Positions 6,216 to 12,876 of a stretch of DNA of 19,322 nucleotides are shown here, in pieces (positions within the stretch are counted from its first letter, which is position 1; every line of letters starts with the position of its first letter). Position numbers and translations under genes: made by a program. Under the pieces are notes generated by a model. That model saw only the letters and a program-made list of their open reading frames with translations, was not told where the DNA came from and made no database searches. The stretch is from Prevotella sp. UBA3294 (GTDB taxonomy: Bacteria; Bacteroidota; Bacteroidia; Bacteroidales; Bacteroidaceae): NCBI GenBank assembly GCA_002361535.1, contig DETG01000092.1, positions 899 through 20,220 of the forward strand, given 5' to 3'.

Positions 6216-7100
6216 CTATTTGGTAGGCTCCATGTGGATCGAGATGTGGGTGTTGGCACCGAAGTGCTCTTTCAGTTTCCGTTCAATGGCTGTGGCACGC
6301 TCATGGACAATGTTGAGCGGTAGCTGACCGTCCATTCGTACATGGGCCTCGATAGCGATACGGTTGCCGATGCGTCGGGTGCGCAGGTTGTGAGGCTGCT
6401 GAACGTCGTCGAACGACTGGATAATCTGCATGATCTCCTGTTCTGTCTCTGCAGGCAGTGAACTTTCCGTCAGTTCGTTGATGCTGATTTTGAGCAGCTG
6501 GTAGGCCACCCTCACCAACATCAAACCCACCACGATGGAAGCTAATGGATCGAATACCGTCCAGCGTTGTCCCAGACAGATGGCCATGCCGATACCAACG
6601 GCGGCCCCTATGGACGAGAGGGCATCGCTGCGATGGTGCCAGGCGTTGGCGATCATCACCTGGGAGTTGAGCTGACGACCCCTGTGTGCCGTATATTGAT
6701 AGAGCAATTCCTTGGTGACTATCGACAGCAAGGCAGCCCACAGGGCGATCCATCCAGGAGCTTCGAGTTGGGTGCCGCCCCACCAGGAGTACAATTTCAC
6801 AGCCCCCGACACCACAATGCCCGTTGCCGCCGCTATCAGTGCTAAACCGATGAGGAATGAGGCAATGGTTTCAAATTTGCCATGCCCATAGTCGTGCGAC
6901 TGATCCTGTGGCTTGGAACTGATACTCACAAATACCAGTACCAGAAGGTCGGTTACGAAGTCTGACAGTGAGTGAACGGCATCGGCAATCATCGCCGAAC
7001 TGTTTCCTAATATGCCGGCAATGAACTTAAACGTAAGCAGTGCTGCATTGCCCGCACTGCCCACCAGCGTCACCTTATATATTTCTTTCTTTCTGCTCAT
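6216..7100 (-). CDS. Cation diffusion facilitator (CDF) family metal transporter
   Basis: This is an inner-membrane proton/divalent-cation antiporter of the CDF family. From ATG 7098-7100 it has 294 residues with about six hydrophobic segments. The two metal-site motifs are H43-x3-D47 inside DAVHSLSDFVTDL and H155-x3-D159 inside WHHRSDALSS; a cytoplasmic C-terminal domain follows (about 200-294, ending HISIHMEPTK). His-Asp pairs in both helices are usual for Zn/Co/Cd-type members, but specificity cannot be fixed here. Two upstream in-frame ATGs (7121, 7181) exist. 7100 is preferred because the family sequence starts at MSRKKEIYKVTLVGS, and because 7181 lies upstream of the promoter-like box at 7141-7148. 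It is divergent from the lipoprotein gene at 7491, with two palindromes in between. Confidence 0.92.
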   Translation of the reverse strand: MSRKKEIYKVTLVGSAGNAALLTFKFIAGILGNSSAMIADAVHSLSDFVTDLLVLVFVSISSKPQDQSHDYGHGKFETIASFLIGLALIAAATGIVVSGAVKLYSWWGGTQLEAPGWIALWAALLSIVTKELLYQYTAHRGRQLNSQVMIANAWHHRSDALSSIGAAVGIGMAICLGQRWTVFDPLASIVVGLMLVRVAYQLLKISINELTESSLPAETEQEIMQIIQSFDDVQQPHNLRTRRIGNRIAIEAHVRMDGQLPLNIVHERATAIERKLKEHFGANTHISIHMEPTK

Positions 7101-7140
7101 GAGAACATGGTGATAGCTCATTGATGAGTCTATTCGGATG

Positions 7141-7148
7141 CAAAGGTA
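7141..7148 (-). promoter_or_regulatory. Bacteroidota -7 box for the CDF transporter
   Basis: The minus strand reads TACCTTTG, an exact TAnnTTTG match, 40 nt before the chosen ATG at 7100 and 19 nt before the alternative ATG at 7121. Confidence 0.5.
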
Positions 7149-7245
7149 GTGTTTTTTCTGGATTATCATCACAGATGTCAAATATAAATAGTGGAAAAGC
7201 TGCTATTCCCCATCATTACGTCATGATATACGCATGGCATCTTTT

Positions 7246-7330
7246 ACAAAACAAATTGTTTTGTTCTCAAAGAAGGTATCTTAACGAGTGAAAGTAATGG
7301 CTCTTTTCAGGACAAAACAAATTGTTTTGT
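7246..7330. promoter_or_regulatory. Two identical 19-bp palindromes in a divergent intergenic region
   Basis: ACAAAACAAATTGTTTTGT occurs at 7246-7264 and again at 7312-7330, 66 bp apart. Each has perfect 9-bp arms around one central A, and both are followed by TC. They lie between the -7 boxes of the divergent transporter (7141) and lipoprotein (7440) genes, so a shared dimeric repressor or activator is a reasonable guess. They are not G+C-rich and have no terminator character. I see nothing else in the 7182-7490 gap apart from promoters. Confidence 0.6.
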
Positions 7331-7439
7331 TCCCATTACCTTCATCCCATTCATACGAAACACAGTTTGACAGACTCCCTTTTTGCCATGCTTTGAATAA
7401 AAAAAACGGTATCCTATTCTTTGTTTCATTATTTTTTTG

Positions 7440-7447
7440 TAATTTTG
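7440..7447 (+). promoter_or_regulatory. Bacteroidota -7 box for the lipoprotein-murB transcript
   Basis: TAATTTTG matches TAnnTTTG exactly. A TTTG at 7420-7423 is a possible -33 element, somewhat close at a 16-nt gap. The ATG follows at 7491. Confidence 0.5.
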
Positions 7448-7490
7448 CGGCAATTTGAGAGAATATCCTAAGAACCGTGGATAAGAGAGT

Positions 7491-8339
7491 ATGAAGAAAG
7501 GGGTTTATGTAGTCGTTATCTCATGCGTTTGCATGATGCTGTGGACAGCAGGCTGCAAAGAAGGGAAGCCAGTAGCGATGGCAGACAGTACAGCACTGGA
7601 TTCCATGGCCGATACCATAGCTATGGACACGTTGGAAGAGTTGATCGCAGAGCAGCCTATTCCCAAGGCTGCCGATGAGTTGTTCGATGATTTCTTTTTC
7701 AACTTTGCCAGTAATCGGAAATTTCAGGTGAGCAGAATCCGTTTCCCCCTGGCCAATGGCAAGGGAAAGAAACCTGTCGCCGTCACTGCCAAGGAGTGGA
7801 AGACAGAGCGTTTTTATTTTCCCCAGAACTTCTATACGCAGATCCTTGATTCGAAGAAAGACCTGCAGTTGTCGAAGGACACCAGTATCAATCAGGTCAA
7901 GGTAGAGAAAATATTCTTAGATAGGAATCAGGTGAAATCCTATCATTTCAATCGTCTGAACGGTCAGTGGATGCTTACCTCGGTGGAAGATCAACATATT
8001 GGCGAGGGAAGGAATGCCTCGTTCTTGAGTTTCTACCAGCATTTTGCTACCGACAGCCTATTCCAGGCAGAGAGTCTGAATGAAACCATTGATTTCAAAG
8101 GACCGGATCCGGAAGACGATTCCAAGGAAATGTCGGGAACGATTACTCCAGAGCAGTGGGAAGAGGTGTCACCAGGCGAACTGCCGTCGGGTGTTCTCTA
8201 CAATGTGGTGTATGGTGAGAAATTCACCAAGGGTAACCAGAAGATCCTGTTGCTGCGCGGTATTTCCAATGGACAAGAGTTGGAAATGACGTTCAAGCGG
8301 ATGGGAGGCGAGTGGAAACTGGTGAAATTAGTGGAATAA
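7491..8339 (+). CDS. DUF4348-type lipoprotein
   Basis: This 282-residue protein has a lipoprotein signal peptide with lipobox LWTAGC (Cys22), so it should be lipid-anchored in the envelope. After an Asp/Ala-rich spacer the folded part starts near ADELFDDFFFNFASN (about 61-75) and runs to the end, with repeated W and F positions (WKTERFYFPQNFY, GQWMLTSVED, GGEWKLVKLVE). I recognise this as a DUF4348-like family of Bacteroidota whose function is unknown. The stop is 11 nt before the murB start, so the two genes are probably co-transcribed. Pairing with a peptidoglycan precursor gene hints at an envelope role, but that is context only. Confidence 0.8.
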   Translation: MKKGVYVVVISCVCMMLWTAGCKEGKPVAMADSTALDSMADTIAMDTLEELIAEQPIPKAADELFDDFFFNFASNRKFQVSRIRFPLANGKGKKPVAVTAKEWKTERFYFPQNFYTQILDSKKDLQLSKDTSINQVKVEKIFLDRNQVKSYHFNRLNGQWMLTSVEDQHIGEGRNASFLSFYQHFATDSLFQAESLNETIDFKGPDPEDDSKEMSGTITPEQWEEVSPGELPSGVLYNVVYGEKFTKGNQKILLLRGISNGQELEMTFKRMGGEWKLVKLVE

Positions 8340-8350
8340 CGCAATTGACG

Positions 8351-9364
8351 ATGAAGGATCTCAGCAACTATAGTCTGAAGCCGCATAACACTTTTGGCAT
8401 TGATGCCTCTTGCCGGAGGTTCATCGAATATGCCAACGGTGAGGAGGCACGCGAGGTGACAGCCATCTTGCGGTCGGCACAGTGCCCTTTCCTATTGATT
8501 GGCAGTGGCAGTAACTTGTTGCTTACCCGCAATTTCGATGGTATTGTTGTCCATTCTGCCATTAAGGGCATGGAGTGCTCTCCGTGTGGCGATGATGTCA
8601 TGGTGCGCTGTGGCAGTGGCGAGTTGTGGGATGATGTGGTGGCATGGTGCGTAGTCCGGGGCTATGGTAACTTGGTGAACCTGTCATTGATACCCGGTGA
8701 GGTCGGTGCCTCTGCTGTTCAGAATATCGGAGCTTACGGTTCCGAAGCTGGTGATTTCATAGAACGGGTGGAGGCAGTAGAGATTGCCACTGGTAAGGAG
8801 GTGTCCTTCTCGAATGAAGAATGCTGTTATGGTTATCGAAGCAGTCGGTTTAAGAAAGACTGGCGTAACCGATACCTAATCACCTACGTAACCTATCGCT
8901 TACCCAAGGAAGGATGTCTGAATGTGGAGTATGGGAATATCCGCGCAGAACTGTCGAAGAAGGGAATCGTGGATCCAACATCTCAGGAACTGAGGCGTAC
9001 GATCATCGAAATACGCAGGGCTAAGCTTCCTGATCCCCAAGAAGAAGGCAATGCGGGAAGTTTCTTCATGAACCCTGTCGTAAGCCGTCGCCAATACGAG
9101 GAGCTGGCAGCTGCCTATGAGAACATGCCACACTACGAGGTTGATGCCGACCATGTGAAGATTCCTGCCGGGTGGATGATAGAACAGTGTGGTTGGAAAG
9201 GCAAATCATTGGGTAAGGCTGGCGTGCATGGCAAACAGGCTCTGGTTCTGGTAAACCGGGGTGGGGCGACGGGTGACGAAATTGTCAGACTTTGTCGGAC
9301 CATCCAGCATGATGTACAGGCACGGTTTGGGATCGAGATTGTGCCGGAAGTCAATATTATTTAG
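8351..9364 (+). CDS. murB: UDP-N-acetylmuramate dehydrogenase MurB
   Basis: It reduces UDP-N-acetylenolpyruvoylglucosamine to UDP-N-acetylmuramate with FAD and NADPH in cytoplasmic peptidoglycan precursor synthesis. The 337 residues from ATG 8351 match the E. coli-type (type I) enzyme in length. FAD-binding motifs are IGSGSN (50-55) and IPGEVGASAVQNIGAYG (about 115-131). YGYRSSRF (160-167) gives the substrate Arg, GSFFMNP (236-242) carries the catalytic Ser, and PEV near the C terminus holds the conserved Glu (about 333). A GTG at 8312 extends the frame but would overlap the lipoprotein gene and adds nothing conserved. It sits 11 nt after the lipoprotein stop, consistent with one transcript. 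Confidence 0.97.
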   Translation: MKDLSNYSLKPHNTFGIDASCRRFIEYANGEEAREVTAILRSAQCPFLLIGSGSNLLLTRNFDGIVVHSAIKGMECSPCGDDVMVRCGSGELWDDVVAWCVVRGYGNLVNLSLIPGEVGASAVQNIGAYGSEAGDFIERVEAVEIATGKEVSFSNEECCYGYRSSRFKKDWRNRYLITYVTYRLPKEGCLNVEYGNIRAELSKKGIVDPTSQELRRTIIEIRRAKLPDPQEEGNAGSFFMNPVVSRRQYEELAAAYENMPHYEVDADHVKIPAGWMIEQCGWKGKSLGKAGVHGKQALVLVNRGGATGDEIVRLCRTIQHDVQARFGIEIVPEVNII

Positions 9365-9384
9365 TAAGGGGTAAGAAACTTCTG

Positions 9385-9406
9385 TTCTTCTTGCGTCTAA
9401 GAAGAA
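9385..9406 (+). other. Small inverted repeat between murB and the MBL gene
   Basis: TTCTTCTT (9385-9392) and AAGAAGAA (9399-9406) form a perfect 8-bp stem with a 6-nt loop. It is A+T-rich and lacks a following T-run, so it is not a convincing terminator. TAAGGGGTA also occurs twice in this gap, at 9365-9373 and 9429-9437, the second copy just before the next start codon. Confidence 0.35.
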
Positions 9407-9441
9407 TCGAAATAGAATAATTCTGATATAAGGGGTAGAAA

Positions 9442-10203
9442 ATGAGGCTGACATTCTTAGGAACGGGAACATCGGTAGGCGTACCTTCGATAGGATGCAC
9501 CTGTAAGGTGTGCCAGAGTGAGGATCCGCATGACAAGCGGTTGCGGTGTTCCGCCATGATAGAGACCGATCATACGAGGATCCTGATCGATGCCGGTCCT
9601 GACTTCCGTCAGCAGATGCTGAGACAGCCGTTTCGAAAGATCGATGCAGTACTTCTAACCCATATCCATTATGATCATGTGGGGGGCTTGGACGATATCC
9701 GTCCGTTTTGTCAGTTTGGTGAGGTCAATATCTATGCCGATGAGATGACCTCTCGTGGTCTGATGCAGACGATCCCATATTGTTTCGCAGAGAACAGATA
9801 CCCTGGGGCACCTAAGATCAACCTTCATACCATGCAGCCTCACCAACCCTTGCAGGTGAACGAGTTGGAGGTGATCCCTTTCCGTGTGCTCCATGGGAAA
9901 CTGCCTATCATGGGCTTCCGCATCGGCAGTTTTGCTTATATCACAGATATGAAAACCATCGAGGATGAGGAAATGATGTTCTTGGAAGGGGTAGAAACCT
10001 TGGTGGTCAATGCACTACGCTATCACCCCGCTCATCATGCCCATCAATGTGTGGATGATGCTGTGGCCTTTGTAGGAAAGGTTGGGGCACGAAGAACTTT
10101 CCTCACACACGTATGTCATGACATCGGACTGCATGAGGATGTGAACCGGCAACTTCCACCGCATGTGCGACTGGCATACGATGGACAGCAGGTAGATGTC
10201 TAA
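9442..10203 (+). CDS. MBL-fold metallo-hydrolase (PhnP-like)
   Basis: This 253-residue cytoplasmic protein of the metallo-beta-lactamase superfamily carries the full metal set: H74-x-H76-x-D78-H79 in LLTHIHYDHVGG, H151 (RVLHGK), D169 (AYITDM) and H223 (FLTHVCHD). A Cys cluster (C19, C21, C24, with C36) after GTGTSVGVP is typical of the PhnP-like branch and probably binds a structural Zn. PhnP itself is a cyclic ribose phosphodiesterase, but many bacteria carry such proteins outside phn operons, as here, so the substrate is not known. The gene follows murB by 77 nt and converges on the minus-strand membrane-protein trio. Confidence 0.88.
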   Translation: MRLTFLGTGTSVGVPSIGCTCKVCQSEDPHDKRLRCSAMIETDHTRILIDAGPDFRQQMLRQPFRKIDAVLLTHIHYDHVGGLDDIRPFCQFGEVNIYADEMTSRGLMQTIPYCFAENRYPGAPKINLHTMQPHQPLQVNELEVIPFRVLHGKLPIMGFRIGSFAYITDMKTIEDEEMMFLEGVETLVVNALRYHPAHHAHQCVDDAVAFVGKVGARRTFLTHVCHDIGLHEDVNRQLPPHVRLAYDGQQVDV

Positions 10204-10233
10204 TAGAAGAAAGATGGGAGATGAGAGGAACCT

Positions 10234-10485
10234 CTATTTCTTGAATTTGCGATAGAGCTTCCAAGCCAAGAGAAGACCGTCGAAGACACCAGCACCCGTA
10301 CTCATCAGTCCCTGCATACTCATTCTGTTTTTCCGACCAGTCAAGGCAGTAGGCTTCGCAAACAATTGCTTGCGAAGTTTGTTGATCTGGTTGTTGTCTT
10401 TCCTGATTTCTTTCAACAACTGCAGCTTGCGTTCTTCGATAGAGCGCAAGGTGGTATATACCTGGGTGTTTTCGTTCTCTATCAT
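10234..10485 (-). CDS. Small basic protein of the YtxH/holin-family cluster
   Basis: This 83-residue protein has an N-terminal charged, probably coiled-coil helix (about 8-45, with EERKLQLLKEIRK) and a C-terminal amphipathic or weakly hydrophobic segment (MSTGAGVFDGLLLAWKLYRK). No catalytic motif is seen. It starts 6 nt after the holin-family gene and is the last gene of a three-gene minus-strand operon. From memory, small proteins of this kind follow YtxH and holin-family genes in many Bacteroidota; the function is unknown. Its stop is 30 nt from the convergent MBL gene. Confidence 0.75.
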   Translation of the reverse strand: MIENENTQVYTTLRSIEERKLQLLKEIRKDNNQINKLRKQLFAKPTALTGRKNRMSMQGLMSTGAGVFDGLLLAWKLYRKFKK

Positions 10486-10491
10486 CGACTG

Positions 10492-10842
10492 CTATTTCTC
10501 CATTAATAAACTGGCCAGGAACCGCACCAAGGGTTTCTCAACCCATGATTTCCGAAATGCCAGGAACAACAAGAATATCAAGATATAGAAAGCTGCCACA
10601 ATGAGAAAGGCCACAGGGGTTCCTACATAAGGAGCCAGGGCGTAGGCGGCGGCAAACGACAGGTAGATGAAGATGATCAAGACAATGAGGAAAGTGACAG
10701 CGGCTATCGACAAAGCCGTGATCAGTCGCACCACTTTCTCAATCACATCAAGCCGCAGATACTCGTTCTGCAGTCCAATGTAATGTTTCACCACCTCTAC
10801 CAGCTGGCCGATGGTCTCGATATTCTTGTCGTTCGAAAACAT
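10492..10842 (-). CDS. Phage-holin-family / YqjE-like membrane protein
   Basis: This 116-residue protein has two strong membrane segments: about 43-65 (ALSIAAVTFLIVLIIFIYLS) and 75-95 (GTPVAFLIVAAFYILIFLLF). A soluble amphipathic N-terminal helix (EVVKHYIGLQNEYLRLDVIE) precedes them. It fits the 'phage holin family' (Phage_holin_3_6/YqjE-like), which despite the name is a chromosomal envelope protein. The neighbours, a YtxH protein 8 nt upstream and a small basic protein 6 nt downstream, match the usual Bacteroidota cluster. Nothing points to a prophage. The role is probably envelope stress or membrane organisation. Confidence 0.85.
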   Translation of the reverse strand: MFSNDKNIETIGQLVEVVKHYIGLQNEYLRLDVIEKVVRLITALSIAAVTFLIVLIIFIYLSFAAAYALAPYVGTPVAFLIVAAFYILIFLLFLAFRKSWVEKPLVRFLASLLMEK

Positions 10843-10850
10843 GTGCTGCC

Positions 10851-11069
10851 TTATTCTGCAATGTCAGCAGCCGCATCCTTAATGTCGTCTGCGAGGTCAA
10901 CAATCTCCTTGCGGCTCAAGTTGATGTTGTGCTTCTTGCAGAAATCGTCAATAGCATCTGTGATTTTCTCACGGGTGTCTGAGCCCTTCTCCGGGGCTGC
11001 GAGCAATCCCAGTGCTGCGCCGGCAATGGCACCGCCGAGGAATGCACCAATGTAACCTAATGTCTTCAT
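10851..11069 (-). CDS. YtxH domain-containing protein
   Basis: This 72-residue protein starts with a Gly/Ala-rich membrane segment (GYIGAFLGGAIAGAALGLL, about 5-23), then the YtxH signature L-x-A-P-E-K-G-x-x-x-R and a charged helical tail (EKITDAIDDFCKK...DIKDAAADIAE). It is the first gene of the minus-strand trio. A good promoter candidate lies at 11110-11143. YtxH proteins are small envelope or stress-related proteins without a defined activity. Confidence 0.88.
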   Translation of the reverse strand: MKTLGYIGAFLGGAIAGAALGLLAAPEKGSDTREKITDAIDDFCKKHNINLSRKEIVDLADDIKDAAADIAE

Positions 11070-11109
11070 ATTCGTATTTGTTTTTAGTTGTGATAATCAA
11101 AATCAATCG

Positions 11110-11143
11110 CAAATATAGTCATTATTTTGCATTCGTCTGCAAA
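11110..11143 (-). promoter_or_regulatory. Bacteroidota promoter for the YtxH operon
   Basis: On the minus strand TTTG (11143-11140) is followed after 22 nt by TATATTTG (11117-11110), an exact TAnnTTTG box. The start codon follows 40 nt later. This is the best-formed promoter in the window. Confidence 0.6.
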
Positions 11144-11233
11144 AATGACATCCATTTTTTGTTAAAAACTATGTATTTATGTCATTTAACAAACTTTATG
11201 CAGGTTTTTTCCTCGATTCTCCTCGATTTTGTG

Positions 11234-11241
11234 TAATTTCG
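11234..11241 (+). promoter_or_regulatory. Weak -7-like box upstream of the SPOR lipoprotein
   Basis: TAATTTCG matches TAnnTTTG at all but one position and lies 52 nt before the ATG at 11294. No clear -33 element. Just upstream is a 10-nt near-tandem repeat, CCTCGATTCT CCTCGATTTT. Confidence 0.3.
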
Positions 11242-11293
11242 CACAATGATTATACAAAAGTGAATCAAATAGTTAAATTATTCAGAGAAAGTT

Positions 11294-11794
11294 ATGAAGA
11301 AGTACATGTTAGTATGCGCAGGCTTAGCTGTTGCATTGGCTTTTACAAGTTGTAAATCATCTGAGAGTGCTTATCGCAAAGCCTATGACAAGGCAAAGGC
11401 TCAGGAGGAGGCAAACTTAGCAAACAACACCAATTACGGTGAGGAGACACCTGTGGTGTCACCCGTTCAGACTCGTCCTTCTACAGAGACCGTGGTTGTT
11501 GACAATGTTGACAACGTGTCCGTTCGTCCGGAGAAATTGCAGGTTGTTGACGGTGCCGGTCTGAAGAATTTCAGTGTAGTGGTTGGCTCTTTCTCAGTGA
11601 AGGCAAACGCCGTGGGTCTTGCACAGCGTCTCCGCAACGCTGGCTATCCCGCTCAGGTTGCTTTCAACAGTAATAATAATATGTATCGTGTGGTAGCAAC
11701 GACCTACGATGACAAGGCCAGCGCAGTGCGCAGCCGCAACGATTTCCGTGCCGGCGAGTATGCTGATGCGTGGCTGCTTTTCAACCAGCAGTAA
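11294..11794 (+). CDS. SPOR domain lipoprotein
   Basis: This 166-residue protein has a lipobox FTSC (Cys20), so it is probably a membrane-anchored lipoprotein. A low-complexity Ala/Asn/Thr/Val linker follows (about 25-85). The C-terminal SPOR domain (about 90-166) is marked by FSVVVGSFSVKANAVGLAQR, AGYPAQV and MYRVVATTYDDKASAV. SPOR domains bind glycan strands lacking stem peptides at division sites. The stop is 3 nt before the ruvX GTG, so translation of the two is probably linked. Confidence 0.92.
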   Translation: MKKYMLVCAGLAVALAFTSCKSSESAYRKAYDKAKAQEEANLANNTNYGEETPVVSPVQTRPSTETVVVDNVDNVSVRPEKLQVVDGAGLKNFSVVVGSFSVKANAVGLAQRLRNAGYPAQVAFNSNNNMYRVVATTYDDKASAVRSRNDFRAGEYADAWLLFNQQ

Positions 11795-11797
11795 GTA

Positions 11798-12214
11798 GTG
11801 GCGCGCATTCTGTCAATCGACTACGGAAAGAAACGTACAGGCATAGCAGTCACCGACCCGATGCAGATTATTGCAAACGGGTTGGCGACTGTTTCTACGT
11901 CTGAACTTTTCGATTACCTGAAGAACTATATCTCTCAAGAAGAGGTAGAACGGGTGATCATCGGCAAACCTCTGCAAACCAATGGGCAGCCCAGCGAGAA
12001 CTTGCAACGTGTGGTGCAATTTGTGAACCGTTGGCGAAAAGCGGTGCCTGCGATTCCTATTGAATATGTTGACGAACGGTTTACCTCGGTATTGGCTCAT
12101 CAGGTGATGATCGATGGCGGACTGAGGAAGAAGGCACGCCAGGATAAGGCTTTAGTTGACCGAATCAGTGCCACGATTATGCTTGAGGACTACCTCAGGC
12201 AATCTGTGCGTTAA
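11798..12214 (+). CDS. ruvX: Putative Holliday junction resolvase / pre-16S rRNA nuclease YqgF
   Basis: This 138-residue member of the YqgF/RuvX family has an RNase H-like fold. Conserved acidic sites are ILSIDYGKKRTGIAVTD (D8), the GKPLQTNG loop, VDERFTS with its Glu, and the C-terminal KALVDRISA Asp. The E. coli homologue helps process the 5' end of 16S rRNA, and resolvase activity is also reported in the family. The start is GTG at 11798, 3 nt after the SPOR gene; no better ATG exists. It sits in a growth-related cluster with def, thrS and infC, which suits a role in ribosome maturation. Confidence 0.93.
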   Translation: MARILSIDYGKKRTGIAVTDPMQIIANGLATVSTSELFDYLKNYISQEEVERVIIGKPLQTNGQPSENLQRVVQFVNRWRKAVPAIPIEYVDERFTSVLAHQVMIDGGLRKKARQDKALVDRISATIMLEDYLRQSVR

Positions 12215-12304
12215 ATGGTCTGAGTTAACTCGTTGACTTGTCATTCTTTCATACTTAACGCTTTTCTTTTTTATTTTTTCAATCTTTCAATTTTTCATAT
12301 TTAC

Positions 12305-12865
12305 GTGATATTACCTATTTATATATATGGTCAGCCTGTGCTGCGTAAGGAGTCGGTAGATATCCCCAAGGACTATCCGAACCTGGACGAGCTGATTAAA
12401 AACATGTTCGAGACCCTGACAGCCAGTGATGGCGTGGGGCTGGCAGCTCCTCAGATAGGGCAAAACATCCGTGTGGCTGTGATCGACCTTGATGTGCTTG
12501 CTGAGGATTTTCCAGAGTACAAGGGATTCCGCAAGGCATATATCAACCCGCATATCGAGGAGTTAGACAATACAGAGACCGAGTCGATGGAGGAGGGCTG
12601 CTTGTCTTTGCCTGGTATCCACGAGAAGGTGGAACGTCCCACGCGGATTCGTGTTCGTTATGAAGATGAAGAGCGCAACGAGCATGATGAGTGGGTGGAT
12701 GGTTATTTGGCCCGTGTGATGCAGCATGAGTTCGACCATTTAGATGCCCACATGTTCATTGATCGTATCTCACCCTTGCGACGTCAGCTGATCAAGAACA
12801 AGCTGAAAGCACTAACCTTGGGGAAATATCGTTGCTCGTATCGTACCAAGGCGGTGAGAAGATAA
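12305..12865 (+). CDS. def: Peptide deformylase
   Basis: It removes the N-formyl group from nascent proteins and needs a metal ion. All three motifs are present: GVGLAAPQ (43-50), EGCLS with the metal Cys99 (97-101), and HEFDH (141-145). The length, 186 residues, is normal. I chose GTG at 12305, giving [13 protein letters not shown], the usual family start; an upstream in-frame TTG (12233) would add a Phe-rich leader with no counterpart in the family. The 90-nt gap after ruvX is T-rich and holds the palindrome GAGTTAACTC (12223-12232), with no clear promoter. Confidence 0.96.
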   Translation: MILPIYIYGQPVLRKESVDIPKDYPNLDELIKNMFETLTASDGVGLAAPQIGQNIRVAVIDLDVLAEDFPEYKGFRKAYINPHIEELDNTETESMEEGCLSLPGIHEKVERPTRIRVRYEDEERNEHDEWVDGYLARVMQHEFDHLDAHMFIDRISPLRRQLIKNKLKALTLGKYRCSYRTKAVRR

Positions 12866-12876
12866 TCTCCATCTTT

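Noticed and set aside
10224..10235. AGAG-GAAC-CTCT hairpin between convergent genes as a terminator
   Set aside because: Only a 4-bp stem with no strong T-run; too weak to call.
10234..11069. Holin-like gene as a sign of a prophage
   Set aside because: The YtxH/holin-family/small-protein trio is an ordinary chromosomal cluster, and no phage structural or lysis genes are nearby.
12223..12232. Palindrome GAGTTAACTC between ruvX and def
   Set aside because: A single 10-bp palindrome without a repeat or promoter context is expected by chance in 19 kb.
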